A stretch of DNA of 6,323 bases. Source: Ferrovibrio sp964429465 (GTDB taxonomy: Bacteria > Pseudomonadota > Alphaproteobacteria > Ferrovibrionales > Ferrovibrionaceae). Position numbers and translations under genes: made by a program. Shown here piece after piece: positions 4,755 to 6,323 of the stretch (positions are counted from its first letter, which is position 1; every line of letters begins with the position of its first letter). Location of the stretch: positions 1 through 6,323 of the forward strand of contig CAYSCA010000198.1 of the NCBI GenBank assembly GCA_964429465.1, written 5' to 3'. The notes under the pieces were generated by a model. The model made no database searches and was not told where the DNA came from. It saw nothing but the letters and a program-made list of their open reading frames with translations.

Positions 4755-5052
4755 ACTTCTTTTCTTTTTTCTTGTACATCGCCAGCATGCGCTGGGTGAC
4801 GAGGAAGCCGCCGAAGATGTTGACGGCGGCCAGCGCGATGGCGATCAGGCCGAAGATCTTGGAGGCGTCGAATGTTGCCGAGGCACCGGCGGCGATCAGC
4901 GCGCCGACCACGATCACCGAGGAGATCGCGTTGGTCACGCTCATCAGCGGGGTGTGCAGGGCCGGCGTCACGCTCCAGACCACGTAATAGCCGACGAAGC
5001 AGGCCAGCACGAAGATGGAGAGCAGCGAGAAGAAGGAATAGACCTCAGCCAT
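4753..5052 (-). CDS. pntAB: NAD(P)+ transhydrogenase subunit alpha, part 2 (small membrane subunit)
   Basis: A 99-residue membrane protein holding the helices that are the C-terminal part of PntA in E. coli. Three hydrophobic segments are visible at about residues 7-27, 40-58 and 67-88, with the conserved PALHTPLMSVTNAISSVIVVG at 30-50. The protein ends in a basic tail (MYKKKEKK) expected on the cytoplasmic side. It pairs with PntB to form the proton channel and docks PntAA. As a separate polypeptide it matches the three-subunit arrangement known from Rhodospirillum rubrum. The start at 5052 lies three bases after the pntAA stop, with GAGGGGAA in the end of pntAA serving as ribosome binding site. 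Confidence 0.96.
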   Translation of the reverse strand: MAEVYSFFSLLSIFVLACFVGYYVVWSVTPALHTPLMSVTNAISSVIVVGALIAAGASATFDASKIFGLIAIALAAVNIFGGFLVTQRMLAMYKKKEKK

Positions 5053-5055
5053 CGC

Positions 5056-6207
5056 TCAATTCCCCTCTTTGAGCTGCGGATGGACGACGGCGCCATCCCG
5101 CGTCAGGCAGGTGCCGGCAACCGTTTCGTCCTCGAAGTTGAACTTGAAGGCCTTGCCATCCTTGTCCCAGTGCGGGGACAGGAAGTTCCACAGGTTCTTG
5201 GCGAACAGGTTGGAGGCATCCACCGGCACGCGGCTGGGATAGTTGCTGTAGCCGACGATCTTCACGCCGTTGACCTCGACCACCTGATCCACCTTGGACA
5301 GCGGGCAGTTGCCGCCGGCCTCGACCGCGAGATCGACGATCACAGACCCCGGGCGCATCGACTTCACCATCTCTTCCGTCACCAGCACCGGGGCCGGACG
5401 GCCGGGGATCAGCGCCGTGGTGATGATGATGTCCTGCTTCTTCACCGTCTCGGCAATGAGCGCCGCCTGCTTGGCCTTGTACTCGGCCGACATCTCCTTG
5501 GCGTAGCCGCCGGCGGTCTGCGAGGCGCGGGCCTCCTCGTCATCGACCCAGACGAACTTGCCGCCGAGGCTTTCCACCTGCTCCTTGGTTGCCGGGCGCA
5601 CGTCGGTGGCCGAGACGACCGCGCCGAGGCGCTTGGCGGTGGCGATCGCCTGCAGGCCCGCCACGCCGACGCCCATGATGAAGACGCGGGCCGGCGCGAT
5701 CGTGCCGGCCGAGGTCATCATCATCGGGAAGGCGCGGCCGAAATGCTGGGCCGCATCGAGCACCGACTTGTAGCCGGCGAGGTTCGACTGCGAGGAAAGG
5801 ATATCCATCGACTGCGCGCGGGTGATGCGCGGCATGAACTCCATGGCGAAGGCGGTCACACCGGCGGCGGCATAGGCCTTCACCTGATCGCGCTGCTGCA
5901 GGGCCTGCAGGCCGGCGACCAGCACGGCACCCTTCTTCAGCAGGGCCAGCTCGTCATTGCCTTCAGCGGCGGTCATCGGGCGCTGCACCTTCAGCACCAG
6001 ATCGGCATCGCGCAGCGTGGCGGCCGCATCCGGCGCGATGGTGGCGCCCATCGCGGTATACTGGTCGTCAGGGATATCGGCCTGGAGGCCGGCGCCGGTC
6101 TCGATGACCACGCTGCAGCCGAGGCCCGTGAATTTCTTCACCGTCTCGGGCGATGCAGCGACGCGCTTCTCGCCGGCGCGGCGTTCCTTCGGAATTCCGA
6201 TTTTCAT
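5056..6207 (-). CDS. pntAA: NAD(P)+ transhydrogenase subunit alpha, part 1 (NAD(H)-binding domain I)
   Basis: A 383-residue soluble subunit that binds NADH and passes hydride to NADP+ held by PntB. It resembles alanine dehydrogenase: MKIGIPKER opens the N-terminal half, and the Rossmann half has GVGVAGLQAIATAKRLGA (179-196) with D202 at the end of the second strand for the adenosine ribose. The residues known from R. rubrum domain I are found at the same numbers here: R127, Q132, D135 and S138 in the loop PRITRAQSMDILSSQ, and Y235 in the mobile loop GGYAKEM. This agreement suggests an unshifted alignment and a correct start. GGGGGGA six bases upstream of the ATG at 6207 supports it. It is the first gene of the pnt operon. 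The enzyme uses the proton gradient to make NADPH for biosynthesis and glutathione reduction. Confidence 0.98.
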   Translation of the reverse strand: MKIGIPKERRAGEKRVAASPETVKKFTGLGCSVVIETGAGLQADIPDDQYTAMGATIAPDAAATLRDADLVLKVQRPMTAAEGNDELALLKKGAVLVAGLQALQQRDQVKAYAAAGVTAFAMEFMPRITRAQSMDILSSQSNLAGYKSVLDAAQHFGRAFPMMMTSAGTIAPARVFIMGVGVAGLQAIATAKRLGAVVSATDVRPATKEQVESLGGKFVWVDDEEARASQTAGGYAKEMSAEYKAKQAALIAETVKKQDIIITTALIPGRPAPVLVTEEMVKSMRPGSVIVDLAVEAGGNCPLSKVDQVVEVNGVKIVGYSNYPSRVPVDASNLFAKNLWNFLSPHWDKDGKAFKFNFEDETVAGTCLTRDGAVVHPQLKEGN

Positions 6208-6323
6208 GGCAGATCCCCCCTAAAGCCGTCGATGGTCGCCGGCCGCCGGTCCCTGACCGGCGGCCGGTGCGGACACAGAGGAGGAACAGCGCCATCAGGG
6301 CGGGGGTCGCACTTACGGTTGCG
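6208..6323 (-). promoter_or_regulatory. Leader region of the pnt operon with a strong GC hairpin
   Basis: CCGGCCGCCGGTC (6239-6251) pairs perfectly with GACCGGCGGCCGG (6255-6267) around three bases. The stem extends by one G-T and one C-G pair to 6237-6269. No U-rich tract follows on either strand, so it is not a standard intrinsic terminator. It lies about 20 bases upstream of the pntAA ribosome binding site, where it could act as an attenuator, a stabilising 5' hairpin or the end of an upstream gene. A frame is open on the minus strand from the window edge, but no gene could be identified in the last 55 bases. No convincing -35/-10 pair was found. Confidence 0.5.

Noticed and set aside
6068..6295. 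75-residue minus-strand frame overlapping the pntAA start
   Set aside because: Most of it is pntAA read in the wrong frame and the rest translates the leader hairpin. Small cytochrome oxidase subunit IV-like genes sometimes precede pnt genes, but this sequence does not resemble one.

Overview
The window is GC-rich and compact. Its gene content suggests an alphaproteobacterium, probably of the Rhodospirillales type. The best clue is a proton-translocating transhydrogenase split into three polypeptides (PntAA, PntAB, PntB), the arrangement known from Rhodospirillum rubrum. A GreB with the acidic N-terminal extension beginning MSKAFTRE and a small alphaproteobacterial-type cold-shock protein agree with this. 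The taxonomic call is an inference from protein character, not from a marker gene.

Layout from left to right. (1) Positions 1-440, minus: the N-terminal third of a BaiN/HI0933-type FAD oxidoreductase, cut by the window edge. (2) Positions 441-670: a non-coding stretch filled with a mosaic of short palindromes sharing CGTCATCC/GGATGACG ends. (3) Positions 671-1494, minus: greB, followed with a 4-base ATGA overlap by a stand-alone ParB-like domain protein. (4) Positions 1495-1630: a divergent intergenic region holding a 66-base nested palindrome and two candidate -10 boxes, each six bases from a start codon. (5) Positions 1631-2289, plus: a two-helix membrane protein with a LiaI/LiaF-like segment, overlapped by one base with a YaiI/YqxD (UPF0178) protein. 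(6) Positions 2293-2793, minus: two small, charged proteins of unknown function, converging on the YaiI gene with a gap of only three bases. (7) Positions 2829-3273, minus: a cold-shock protein gene with a long structured leader, a candidate promoter, a 3' hairpin and an intrinsic terminator. (8) Positions 3284-6269, minus: the pntAA-pntAB-pntB operon with its terminator and a strong hairpin in its leader.

How the genes relate. The three Pnt subunits form one inner-membrane machine that uses the proton gradient to reduce NADP+ with NADH. GreB and the cold-shock protein both help RNA synthesis or use, by rescuing backtracked polymerase and melting RNA structure, but they are separate units here. 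The remaining small genes are poorly understood. No tRNA, rRNA, CRISPR array, transposase or phage gene was seen. Most of the window is ordinary core genome. The less explained parts are the palindromic intergenic elements, the greB-coupled ParB-like protein, the possible leaderless divergent pair and the two small orphan proteins behind the cold-shock terminator.
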